A stretch of DNA of 36,981 nt from a virus: IMG/VR virus record IMGVR_UViG_3300029893_000038, positions 1 through 36,981 of that record, one strand, 5' to 3'. The notes beneath the pieces are model-generated. The model ran no database searches, was not told where the DNA came from, and saw only the letters and a list, made by a program, of their open reading frames with translations. Both the position numbers and the translations under genes were made by a program. Position 1 is the stretch's first letter. Each line of letters starts with the position of its first letter. Positions 6,926 to 14,573 of the stretch are shown here, piece by piece.

Positions 6926-7410
6926 TGTACTACGGCTTTGATACCTCAGATGAGGACGCTGCTATCGGTGCGTTGCTGGTCTATATGATCTATCGCAGCA
7001 GAGACCAGAAGCGATTCAAAGTGACTCCTGATATGTGGGGCATGATAGAGCGTGGAGTTAAGTCGAGTGCTAAGAGGGCTATGGACCTCAATGACTTCAT
7101 CGAGAAACTAAAACCTAAGCTCCACTGTTCAACGATACAGCCTCGCTGGGCTTGGGACGGCACCAAGACAGTTACGATGGCGCTAAATAGAGAAACAGGA
7201 GAGCTTTTTGAAATGCATGATAAAGGTCAGAGACAGTTCTGGACCGGGATCCTTGAAGCAGCAGATCATGAAGTGGTACTTGAAAGATTATATCGCCGTA
7301 CTAGTCTTATCATAGCACTTGTACGAGACAGATTAGAGAGAGAAAGACCGATTGAGGCTGTCTTAGCCAAAGAAGAAAAGGAGGAAATGACGGATGAAGG
7401 GGAAGCTTGA
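6925..7410 (+). CDS. cas11: Cas11-like small subunit of type IV-B effector
   Basis: A 161-residue, almost entirely helical protein (MYYGFDTSDEDAAIGALLVYMIYR ... RLYRRTSLIIALVRDRLERE) with a charged C-terminal tail. I call it Cas11 mainly from position, size and helicity: in type IV-B loci a helical small-subunit gene lies between csf1 and csf2. Cas11 subunits form the belly filament of class 1 effector complexes beside the Cas7 backbone. The start overlaps the csf1 stop and its end overlaps csf2 by 17 nt, so the genes are translationally coupled. Confidence 0.7.
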   Translation: MYYGFDTSDEDAAIGALLVYMIYRSRDQKRFKVTPDMWGMIERGVKSSAKRAMDLNDFIEKLKPKLHCSTIQPRWAWDGTKTVTMALNRETGELFEMHDKGQRQFWTGILEAADHEVVLERLYRRTSLIIALVRDRLERERPIEAVLAKEEKEEMTDEGEA

Positions 7411-8383
7411 AGGTGTTTTAACTATGTTGTCACCTCTTAGTCATATCGGTGAAAGTCATGGTCCAGACTCATACCTTGACACACAGTATATCATTGGGCT
7501 CGGGGGGAGACCTGTGGAAACCTTTGTTTATCACGGAAACGCCTTTCGAGGTATGCTCCGGGACAAAGGAGCAAAATACTTCCTTGACCGGATAGGCGAT
7601 AAAGTACAGGTTCCCCTCGATGTTTTTTACCTTCTGTTTAGCGGTGGAAACATCAGTGGCGATCAGTCTATTGACATTGACCAGGCTAGAAAAATTCGAC
7701 AATCAGTGCCTATTATAAGTATATTCGGGGGTGGAGTTGGAAACCAAATACTACCCGGAAAACTACAAATAGGGGATGGTTATCCTCTTTGTTCGGAGAC
7801 CAAGCATTTGATTCCGGAGCAACTAAGAAACGAAGAAGCTGTCTCCTGGCGTGTAATGACGACTGAGAGGAGTTTTAGTAGAGTCGATGATGCTAAGAAC
7901 GAGAATCTCAATGTCTACCTCATTGATAGCAGTGTTAAGCAACTTGAAACAGGTGAGCAGATAGATCTGCTTGGACAAGAAGAGGAAAAGCCGAAGAAGA
8001 AGAAGGAACAGCCTCAGCAGATGAGGTACACTATCGAAGTGCTGGCAGCCGGAACACAACTGTGGTTTCGCATAGATCTTCTCAGTATGAGTGAGTTAGA
8101 GTTCGGTGCTTTGATGAGCTGCTTCGCTGAGTGGAGTCAAGCTCCCTATATCGGTGGTCAAAATAGGATTGGCATGGGACGTGTTAGTGCTTCTTTCGAC
8201 TACTACTCAGGAGATGGTACCAAAGAGCATTTGCTCGATATTAGCCACAATCAGATAAAGCTAGGTCCTACAGCGGAAAAGACTAAAGATCTATATGATC
8301 GTTTCTTGGATCAGTATGCACTATATCTGGCAGACAACGATGAGAGGTTGGTGAGGCTCCTTGACGGGAAAACAGCCTCTTAA
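7394..8383 (+). CDS. csf2: Csf2 (type IV Cas7-family backbone subunit)
   Basis: A 329-residue RAMP-type protein from ATG 7394, with AAAGGAGG upstream. It opens GKLEGVLTMLSPLSHIGES, continues with YHGNAFRGMLRDKGAKYFL, and has a late Gly-rich stretch PYIGGQNRIGMGRV; these are hallmarks of Csf2/Cas7-like proteins that bind the guide RNA and polymerise along it. A lysine/glutamate-rich insertion (about residues 195-213) sits between domains. The length fits Csf2. It is flanked by cas11 and csf3, with which it would form the ribonucleoprotein. Confidence 0.88.
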   Translation: MKGKLEGVLTMLSPLSHIGESHGPDSYLDTQYIIGLGGRPVETFVYHGNAFRGMLRDKGAKYFLDRIGDKVQVPLDVFYLLFSGGNISGDQSIDIDQARKIRQSVPIISIFGGGVGNQILPGKLQIGDGYPLCSETKHLIPEQLRNEEAVSWRVMTTERSFSRVDDAKNENLNVYLIDSSVKQLETGEQIDLLGQEEEKPKKKKEQPQQMRYTIEVLAAGTQLWFRIDLLSMSELEFGALMSCFAEWSQAPYIGGQNRIGMGRVSASFDYYSGDGTKEHLLDISHNQIKLGPTAEKTKDLYDRFLDQYALYLADNDERLVRLLDGKTAS

Positions 8384-9032
8384 AGTCACAGCTAGATTGC
8401 TAGATGGACGCATAGCTACTACAGACTTAGCCCTACCTCTTGACAGTATCCTGGCTTATGCCTGGATAGCGAAAAACAGACCAGATCTGCTAGAAACATC
8501 TAAGAGCGGCATAGGGGAGATCTTCTACGCTCCCCTACCCCTTAAAAGACGAGAAGCAGAAGGTGAATGGTTTTGGGCCTGTTCTTTCGCTTGTGGTGAG
8601 CCGGTTCAAGAGCAAACAAGACACTGGCATAAACGTTTTGATTCTCAGTTAAGTGAAGAGTATGTCGATTTTCAGGGCAGGCGCGGCAAGGTCAATATTG
8701 GTTCTGCTCAGTACAAGAACTACCGTATGCCCATAACAGTGTTTTTAATCCCAGAGCTCTCCTGGTACCTGGTAGGCGACCTAGAAGAGGTTAAGGCTTT
8801 GTTGGAGGATATCACCGCGATAGGTAAAAAGACCAGCCAGGGCTATGGCAAGATAAGAAAATGGGTAGTTGAGCCATGGCTGGAGGATTTGTCACATTTA
8901 AGGGCGATGCCGGACCCGGAGGGCGATGACATCTGGGGAATTAGGCCTCCGTATTGGGCGCCACAAAACCAGGTCAAAGTGAGGTGGTCCGAAGATGGAA
9001 GGCTGGCAACGAGAGCGATACTTGCTTCATAG
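8361..9032 (+). CDS. csf3: Csf3 (type IV Cas5-family subunit)
   Basis: A 223-residue RAMP protein beginning LKVTARLLDGRIATTDLALPLDSILAYAW. It has the segments DFQGRRGKVNIGS, NYRMPITVF and a Gly-rich IGKKTSQGYGKIRKWVVEPW near residue 155, which fit the Csf3/Cas5 group; Cas5 caps the 5' end of the guide RNA. The start is TTG 8361, inside csf2 by 23 nt, behind a GTGAGG. It overlaps cysH by 38 nt. Confidence in the family is high from both motifs and gene order. Confidence 0.87.
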   Translation: MTGKQPLKVTARLLDGRIATTDLALPLDSILAYAWIAKNRPDLLETSKSGIGEIFYAPLPLKRREAEGEWFWACSFACGEPVQEQTRHWHKRFDSQLSEEYVDFQGRRGKVNIGSAQYKNYRMPITVFLIPELSWYLVGDLEEVKALLEDITAIGKKTSQGYGKIRKWVVEPWLEDLSHLRAMPDPEGDDIWGIRPPYWAPQNQVKVRWSEDGRLATRAILAS

Positions 9033-9738
9033 CCACTCACAACGGTATCGGCGAAGGCTAGAAGAGAGCCAGAATATCATCAAAGAGATATTGACCATCG
9101 TAGAAAGACCCTATGTAGCCTTTTCATGTGGTAAAGACTCTTCAGTTTTAGCTGATCTAGCACTTACTGAAAGGTCTGATATACCGCTCCGAATGCTGGT
9201 ATCTGGTGAAACTAGACTTATCCATAATATAGATGATGTTATGGACTACTTTAAAGCCAAAGGAGCTATTATAGAAGAACTGCTTATAGATAGAGTCTTT
9301 AGTGATGAATGGAGAGAAGCTAATTGGACGGAACAACGAAAAGCGGGTAAGCATGACATAGCAACCCTTAATCACGGTGATTGGGATAGTTTTTTTCTTG
9401 GACTAAGAGCTGAGGAAAGCCCTCCAAGAAAGAAGAGCTTGTATATTCATCAAACAAAAGGACTGCCGTCTTTTTGTTATAGATATAAGGCTACTGGAGA
9501 TATGATAAGGATTTGCCCTCTAACCAAGTGGACGACTGAAGACATCGGTGCCTATCTTGTTTCTCATGATATACCCTTGTTAAGAACGTACATTCATCAA
9601 GGGCTTCAGGCTAGAACAACAGCTAGACTTACAGGTGATGCGGTAAGGAATTATGCGCTATCGGATATCAAACGTCATGACCCACAAGCTTGGAACAAGT
9701 TAGTCCAGAGGTTCCCTGAGCTAAGAAGCTTTGTATAG
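8995..9738 (+). CDS. cysH: CysH-like PP-loop protein (type IV-B accessory)
   Basis: A 247-residue protein of the adenine-nucleotide alpha hydrolase/PAPS reductase fold. The PP-loop reads FSCGKDSSVL (about residues 43-52), with FLGLRAEESPPRK and ICPLTKWTTEDIGAYL further on, as in CysH proteins. A cysH-like gene is the recognised companion of type IV-B cas genes and is not a normal part of phage early regions. Its role in these systems is unknown. ATG 8995 follows GAGGTGG by 7 nt. No iron-sulfur cysteine pairs of the assimilatory APS reductase type are visible, which argues against ordinary sulfate reduction. Confidence 0.9.
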   Translation: MEGWQRERYLLHSHSQRYRRRLEESQNIIKEILTIVERPYVAFSCGKDSSVLADLALTERSDIPLRMLVSGETRLIHNIDDVMDYFKAKGAIIEELLIDRVFSDEWREANWTEQRKAGKHDIATLNHGDWDSFFLGLRAEESPPRKKSLYIHQTKGLPSFCYRYKATGDMIRICPLTKWTTEDIGAYLVSHDIPLLRTYIHQGLQARTTARLTGDAVRNYALSDIKRHDPQAWNKLVQRFPELRSFV

Positions 9739-9757
9739 AAGAGAGAGGCGGGGTAAA

Positions 9758-10102
9758 ATGGCGAAATCACGAGTATCAGAAACAGACATTCGCAGGCAGA
9801 TTCAGGACTATCTCAGACTCACCGGCTGGTTCGTGTATTATAATCTGCAGGGCCTTGGCTCTTATCCTGGCCTATCGGACCTAGTTGCCGTCAAAGGTGG
9901 TAAGGTCGTCCATATTGAGGTAAAGAGGCCAGGTGGCCATCAGAGCGAAAATCAAAAGAGGTTTCAGGCAAATCTTGAGGCTGCCGGAGGTGCTTATGTA
10001 GTTGCGAAGAGCGTGGAAGATGTTGAGCACTTATTAAGGAGGAATCACAATGGAGATCACAGCAGTCAGGATTTACCCAGTCAAAGACAGAGGCAATCTT
10101 AA
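9758..10102 (+). CDS. VRR-NUC domain nuclease
   Basis: A 114-residue small nuclease from ATG 9758 (GAGGCGGGGT upstream). It shows the VRR-NUC pattern: SETDIRRQIQDYLRLTGWFVYYNLQGLGSYPGLSDLVAVKGGKVVHIEVKRPGG in several conserved blocks, with catalytic D (SDL), E-x-K (IEVK) and a downstream Q (SENQKRF). Such stand-alone enzymes are common in phages and probably cut branched DNA. Its 3' end overlaps spoVG by 53 nt. It follows cysH by 19 nt, so the CRISPR module has no terminator after it. Confidence 0.93.
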   Translation: MAKSRVSETDIRRQIQDYLRLTGWFVYYNLQGLGSYPGLSDLVAVKGGKVVHIEVKRPGGHQSENQKRFQANLEAAGGAYVVAKSVEDVEHLLRRNHNGDHSSQDLPSQRQRQS

Positions 10103-10307
10103 AGCAACAGCCTCTATTACCATTGATGATGCATTTGTTGTTAGAGAGATTAAGGTTATGGATGGAGCCCATGGGTTGTTTGTTAGTATGCCGAGTAAGA
10201 AAAAACCAGACGGTTCATACTTTGATGTTGCTCATCCGATTAACCAGGAAGCACGTGAGGCTATTCAGACTGTAGTCATAGATGCGTATAGGCAGAAGTC
10301 TGCGTAG
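10050..10307 (+). CDS. spoVG: SpoVG family RNA/DNA-binding regulator
   Basis: An 85-residue protein beginning MEITAVRIYPVKDRGNLKATAS with FVVREIKVMDGAHGLFVSMPSKK, the diagnostic SpoVG blocks. SpoVG is a small dimeric nucleic-acid-binding regulator of Firmicutes and related bacteria. The phage copy lies in the early operon between the VRR-NUC nuclease and the late regulator, and could retune host or phage gene expression. AAGGAGG precedes ATG 10050 at normal spacing. The length is near that of host SpoVG. Confidence 0.95.
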   Translation: MEITAVRIYPVKDRGNLKATASITIDDAFVVREIKVMDGAHGLFVSMPSKKKPDGSYFDVAHPINQEAREAIQTVVIDAYRQKSA

Positions 10308-10325
10308 AAGAGCGGAAAGGGTGAT

Positions 10326-10766
10326 ATGATGAAGAAAGCACTGTTCAGATACATAGAAGCTGAGTTATATGATTACCATAAGACGAAGAAAGATCTTGAA
10401 AGCCTTCGAGCAGAGATCATAGAATCTGGACAAGAGTTATATCACCCAGACGATGAGGGCATCCATCCCCAAAACAGGATATCAGATCCTACTGGAGAAA
10501 AGACAATGAAGCTCCTCACTAACAGACGCATCACTAAGATGACTGAAACTATAAGAGCTATAGACAAGGTGTATAGTCGACTAGAAAAAGATAAGCAGAA
10601 ACTTGTTGAACTAAAGTACTGGACTCACAGATCAGGCAAGACAGGCAATGATGTAATAGCTTTAGAACTAGGGGTTAGTGATGCTACTTTCTATCGCTGG
10701 AGGAGCGATGTAGTGTCTGCTGTTGCCATCGAGTTAGGCATGATGGATATTTCTGAAGCTAGCTAA
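10326..10766 (+). CDS. ArpU/RinA-type phage late transcriptional regulator
   Basis: A 146-residue protein: a helical N-terminal half (MMKKALFRYIEAELYDYHKTKKDLESLR), then sigma-like segments and a C-terminal helix-turn-helix (VIALELGVSDATFYRWRSDVVSAVAIELG, about 112-140). This shape and its position directly before the terminase genes are typical of ArpU/RinA regulators, which switch on packaging and structural genes. The likely target lies in the following 10767-10820 region. Confidence 0.85.
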   Translation: MMKKALFRYIEAELYDYHKTKKDLESLRAEIIESGQELYHPDDEGIHPQNRISDPTGEKTMKLLTNRRITKMTETIRAIDKVYSRLEKDKQKLVELKYWTHRSGKTGNDVIALELGVSDATFYRWRSDVVSAVAIELGMMDISEAS

Positions 10767-10820
10767 TAGTGAGAAAAAGATGAGAGTTTTTGAGGGGTAA
10801 AATGTGATATTATGCTAGTG
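10767..10820 (+). promoter_or_regulatory. candidate late-gene promoter region upstream of the terminase block
   Basis: The gap after the late regulator contains TTTTTGAGGGG (from 10787) and TATTAT (10808-10813). No sigma-70 -35 box lies at the normal distance from TATTAT, as expected for a promoter that depends on an activator such as the upstream ArpU/RinA-type protein. The assignment is by position and composition only. The rest of the 149-nt gap holds the hairpin at 10821-10849. Confidence 0.4.
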
Positions 10821-10849
10821 AAGAGACCTGGGTTAGAGAGGTCTCTTTT
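10821..10849 (+). terminator. intrinsic terminator
   Basis: AAGAGACCT (10821-10829), 9-nt loop, AGGTCTCTT (10839-10847), with the T-run TTTT at 10846-10849. A perfect 9-bp stem. It ends the early operon, or attenuates transcripts starting in the upstream candidate late promoter. Confidence 0.75.
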
Positions 10850-10915
10850 GATGTAGAAGGAAAGACCTTCCTTTTTGCCGAATGGGTGAGAAACAGCAGA
10901 AAGGAGGTAATACAG

Positions 10916-11119
10916 TTGGCTATATCTAAATGTCCAGGGTGTGGTAACTCAGGTAGAGACCTTTTTGAGGTTGTTCACCTAAAAGTACGACATGCTAATC
11001 ATATGAGCTTTGTGCAATGCTATAAATGTGGAACAGTGATAAGTGCTATTGATGATAGTGGACTCATTGTTTTGCATGAAGAAATTCAAGAGCTCTTAGA
11101 GAAGCTAACCGACAAGTAA
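10916..11119 (+). CDS. small zinc-ribbon protein
   Basis: A 67-residue protein. TTG 10916 is chosen as start because AAGGAGGT lies 8 nt upstream; an in-frame ATG at 10886 has no such site. Two CxxC pairs (KCPGCGN near residue 6 and QCYKCGT near residue 35) make a zinc ribbon, followed by a helical tail. It sits between two hairpins just before terminase, like the small HNH or zinc proteins often found there, but has no HNH motif. Function unknown. Confidence 0.75.
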   Translation: MAISKCPGCGNSGRDLFEVVHLKVRHANHMSFVQCYKCGTVISAIDDSGLIVLHEEIQELLEKLTDK

Positions 11120-11139
11120 TTTATACAAGTTAAGGATTG

Positions 11140-11165
11140 AGACCTGGGAAAACCCTGGGTCTTTT
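11140..11165 (+). terminator. imperfect intrinsic terminator
   Basis: AGACC (11140-11144), bulged T, GGG, AAAA loop, CCC, TG bulge, GGTCT (11158-11162), ending in TTTT (11162-11165). It lies between the zinc-ribbon gene and terS; no other feature is seen in the 105-nt gap. Confidence 0.55.
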
Positions 11166-11224
11166 CTTTATGGGATTTCACAAAACAACCTCATGGATTG
11201 TGGGAGGTGGGCGAGGTGAGATAG

Positions 11225-11860
11225 ATGCCCAGGCAGATACCTGAAGATGAAAGACGATGTACCGCAATAGCAAAACAAACAGGGGAGCGGTGCAAGAATT
11301 ATAAATCCACCTCAGATGATGGCAAGCAGTGGCCAGTCTGCCGGTTCCACGGAGCTAGAGGCGGTGCACCAAAGAAAAACAAGAACGCCGTAACTACTGG
11401 TGAGCATGAAACTATCTGGCTAGACACGCTAGATGTTGATGAACAGCTAAAGGTGTCTCTGTTAAAGCTAGAGGTAATGCTTCAGGTTGATGATGCTATT
11501 AGGCTTGTAAGTATCCGTGAGTACAGGATGATGAAAAGGATACAACACTTACGAGCTGATGAATATGATCTTGTCACCACCCAAGAGGCAATTAGAAGTT
11601 CCTCTAAGGAAGGGATGTCTCGTGAGAACATTAAGCACCCGGTTTTAGAACAAATTCAGGCTATAGAAGAAGCGCTAACTAGGGTCCAAAAAGAGAAGAT
11701 AAAGCTTTTGGAGCTTAAGTATAAGCTTGAAAATTCAAACGATCCAGAAGATGATGGAGCTTTATCAGATCTGCTGGGTTGGCTGGATAAGAGCCGCAAG
11801 AAGTGGAAGTTGGGTAAAACACAGGGCGAAGCAAAGGACGAGGATGAGGCCAATGGCTAA
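11225..11860 (+). CDS. terS: terminase small subunit
   Basis: A 211-residue protein. The N-terminus has a Cys/His cluster (RRCTAIAKQTGERCKN ... VCRFHGARGGAPKKNKNA), the usual start of YqaS/PBSX-type small terminases, followed by a long helical region with coiled-coil character and an acidic/basic tail. TerS recognises the packaging start site and activates the large subunit. The immediately downstream terL overlaps by 17 nt. Confidence 0.85.
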   Translation: MPRQIPEDERRCTAIAKQTGERCKNYKSTSDDGKQWPVCRFHGARGGAPKKNKNAVTTGEHETIWLDTLDVDEQLKVSLLKLEVMLQVDDAIRLVSIREYRMMKRIQHLRADEYDLVTTQEAIRSSSKEGMSRENIKHPVLEQIQAIEEALTRVQKEKIKLLELKYKLENSNDPEDDGALSDLLGWLDKSRKKWKLGKTQGEAKDEDEANG

Positions 11861-13079
11861 TTTTCAGTTTGGAGAATTCTCACCGAAGGCCTTAGAAAGC
11901 ATATATGACTCTGATGCCAGGCTAAACCTTTGGCATGGAGCTGTGAGGTCAAGTAAGACCATAAATAGCATCATAAGATGGATAGAGTTTATTAAAGAGG
12001 CCCCTGAAGGAGGGGCTTTACTTATGGTCGGAAAAACTGAAAGGACGTTAGAGCGCAACATCTTAGGCCCGCTGCGGCAAATGGTCGGGTTTAAAAGATA
12101 CAAATATAAGCGAGGTCTTGGCGAGATAAGTCTGCTTGGCCGTCAGGTATATGTGGCTGGGGCCAACAACGAGCTGGCCAAGAATAAAATACAAGGTTTA
12201 ACCCTAGCAGGGGCGTATTGTGATGAGTTGACTCTTTGGCCCGAGAGTTTTTTTCGCATGTTGCTCTCTAGGCTGAGTGTCAGAGATGCGAAGCTTTTTG
12301 GCACGATGAACCCTGAGGGACCTTATCACTATATCAAAAAAGACTTCATAGATAAGGCTGGAGAGTTAGACCTTAAGGATTGGCATTTTAGATTAGAAGA
12401 TAATCTGAACCTAGACCCGCGTTATATCCAGTCTCTCAAGCGAGAATACACAGGGTTTTGGTATAAGCGTTATATTGATGGTCTTTGGGTACTTGCCGAA
12501 GGCGTCATTTACGATATGTTTGACCCTGACGTCCATGTAGTCTCAGAGCTACCCGCGATGAAAAGATACTGGGTCGGCATAGATTATGGTACCACTAACC
12601 CGACGGTGTTTCTGCTTGTAGGCTTAGGTGTAGATAATAGATTATACGTAATAGATGAGTGGCGTTGGGATAGTAGGTTGAGAGGTAGACAAAAGACTGA
12701 TAGTGAGTACTCAAAGCATCTACGAGGTTGGTTAACTGAGCTTGATGTAGTAGTTAACCATATCTTTTATGATCCGTCAGCGGCTTCGTTTGGAGTGCAA
12801 CTCTGGAGAGATAAAGTATTAGGATTAACCAAAGCTGATAACAGCGTAGAAGATGGTATCAGACGTATTAGTAGCTTATTAAGTACAGAGAGGCTGTATG
12901 TCCATAAGCGATGCGAAGGACTAATACAAGAGATGCAAGCTTATACCTGGGATAAGAAAGCAGCAGAGAAGGGCGAAGATAAGCCTATTAAAGATAATGA
13001 CCATGGACCGGATGCACTGAGATATGTAATTAACGGTACTAAGACTGTCTGGAGTCGTTGGATGAAAGGGGTAGCTTAA
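11844..13079 (+). CDS. terL: terminase large subunit
   Basis: A 411-residue packaging motor. The ATPase shows a Walker A variant HGAVRSSKT (residues 31-39) and Walker B region LAGAYCDELTLW near 120-130. The C-terminal RNase H-like nuclease has GIDYGTTNPTVFLL (near 244) and DHGPDALRY (near 385), supplying catalytic aspartates. It belongs to the PBSX/SPP1-like group associated with headful packaging, agreeing with the circular map. ATG 11844 or 11853 can both serve as start, inside the terS end. Confidence 0.95.
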   Translation: MRPMANFQFGEFSPKALESIYDSDARLNLWHGAVRSSKTINSIIRWIEFIKEAPEGGALLMVGKTERTLERNILGPLRQMVGFKRYKYKRGLGEISLLGRQVYVAGANNELAKNKIQGLTLAGAYCDELTLWPESFFRMLLSRLSVRDAKLFGTMNPEGPYHYIKKDFIDKAGELDLKDWHFRLEDNLNLDPRYIQSLKREYTGFWYKRYIDGLWVLAEGVIYDMFDPDVHVVSELPAMKRYWVGIDYGTTNPTVFLLVGLGVDNRLYVIDEWRWDSRLRGRQKTDSEYSKHLRGWLTELDVVVNHIFYDPSAASFGVQLWRDKVLGLTKADNSVEDGIRRISSLLSTERLYVHKRCEGLIQEMQAYTWDKKAAEKGEDKPIKDNDHGPDALRYVINGTKTVWSRWMKGVA

Positions 13080-14560
13080 TGGGACTGCCAAGAGAAGGTC
13101 AAACATGGCCACCTAAAACATGGGAAGATGTTTTCAACTTATATGCAGAACATGCAGCCTGGTATTCAGGAGATCCTAACCAACTTGCTAATGTTCACAG
13201 TCGAGCAGTCTATACTCCGACACCCAGAGGTCGTTTTTGGGCTGCTGATGTTGGGCAAGAAAGGCGGGTCATGCTTCATGTACCGACTGCTGGCGACATA
13301 TCTACCATCAGCGCGGATTTGTTATTCGGTGAAGCACCGAAAATAACCATACCTGAAGCGGAAGGTGAAATTTCGGACACTAAGGCAGCAAAAACAGATA
13401 AACGATTACAAGAGATTATTGACGCGGGGGACGTTCTGAGCAGGCTCTTAGAAGGAGCTGAAAGTGCTAGTGCTCTTGGAGGTGTCTATATCCGCATCGG
13501 CTGGCATACAGCTGTAGCAAATGTCCCTATTCTGTCCGTGGTCCAGGCTGATGCAGCAATCCCTGAGTTTCGCTGGGGTCTTTTACAATCAGTCACGTTC
13601 TGGAGAGTTGTGGAGGACGAAAATCAAAAAATCTGGCGGCATGTGGAGCGACATGAGAAAGGTCGTATCTTACATGCGCTATATATCGGGTCATGGGACA
13701 ACCTCGGTTACCAGGTTAATCTTAAAGAGCACTCTGCTACTGAAAGCCTTGAAAAGGAGATCATACTACCTTTTGATGGGTTAGCTGTGCGGTATATTCC
13801 GAACATAAGGCCACACAGACGGTTCCGTAATCTAGCGATAGGGCGTAGTGACTATGATGGCTTAGAGGGTCTCATGGACGCCCTCGATGAAGTCTGGACC
13901 AGTTGGATCAGAGACATTCGACTTGCTAAAGCAAGAATAATAGTACCTCAGGAATACCTTGAACGTATTGAGGATGTTAATGGGAATGTGAATTACAGAT
14001 TCGATATCGACCAGGAGTTATTTACACCTTTAGAAATGTCTCCTGAGGATGATAAAAAAGGCATAACTCCAAACCAGTTTGCGATAAGGACGGAAGAACA
14101 TAGAACAGCAAGCCTTGAGCTGCTTGACCGCATTATTAGCTCAGCAGGTTATAGCCCACAGACATTCGGCCTTAAAATTGAAGGTAGGGTAGAGTCGGGA
14201 ACAGCTTTGAATGCCCGAGAGCGACGAACATTTATGATCAAGGCCAAAAAAGAGCGTTATTGGAAAGCTGCTATTGAGGATCTACTGCAGATAGCACTTA
14301 TCATAGACAAGGAACAGTTCAGGAGCGGTGTCGAACCTTATCGTCCTAACGTAGAGTTTCAGGATTCACTAGCCAATGACCCGGCTCAGATAGCTCAGTC
14401 AGTTGAGTTACTTAACAGAGCCCAAGCAGCAAGTATAGATACCAAAGTTCGCATGCTTCATCCTGATTGGTCAGAGCAACAGATTGAAGCTGAGGTTCTA
14501 ACCATCAAACAAGAGCAAGGACTGATTATTGAGGATCCAATTCAGGTGGGTATTAGTTAG
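13079..14560 (+). CDS. portal protein (SPP1 gp6/A118-like)
   Basis: A 493-residue portal. It starts at ATG 13079, overlapping the terL stop codon (TAATG). Blocks such as WFWAADVGQERRVMLHVPTAGD-type N-terminal strands, SALGGVYIRIGW and the C-terminal SAGYSPQTFGLKIEGRVESGTALNARERRT are those of SPP1/A118-type portals. Twelve copies form the vertex channel through which terminase pumps DNA. Position between terL and the minor head protein agrees. Confidence 0.93.
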   Translation: MGLPREGQTWPPKTWEDVFNLYAEHAAWYSGDPNQLANVHSRAVYTPTPRGRFWAADVGQERRVMLHVPTAGDISTISADLLFGEAPKITIPEAEGEISDTKAAKTDKRLQEIIDAGDVLSRLLEGAESASALGGVYIRIGWHTAVANVPILSVVQADAAIPEFRWGLLQSVTFWRVVEDENQKIWRHVERHEKGRILHALYIGSWDNLGYQVNLKEHSATESLEKEIILPFDGLAVRYIPNIRPHRRFRNLAIGRSDYDGLEGLMDALDEVWTSWIRDIRLAKARIIVPQEYLERIEDVNGNVNYRFDIDQELFTPLEMSPEDDKKGITPNQFAIRTEEHRTASLELLDRIISSAGYSPQTFGLKIEGRVESGTALNARERRTFMIKAKKERYWKAAIEDLLQIALIIDKEQFRSGVEPYRPNVEFQDSLANDPAQIAQSVELLNRAQAASIDTKVRMLHPDWSEQQIEAEVLTIKQEQGLIIEDPIQVGIS

Positions 14561-14573
14561 GAGATGAAATAGT

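Noticed and set aside
10767-10915. Possible mini CRISPR array in the largest gap
   Set aside because: It contains one hairpin terminator and a candidate promoter; no repeated 25-40 nt unit with spacers.
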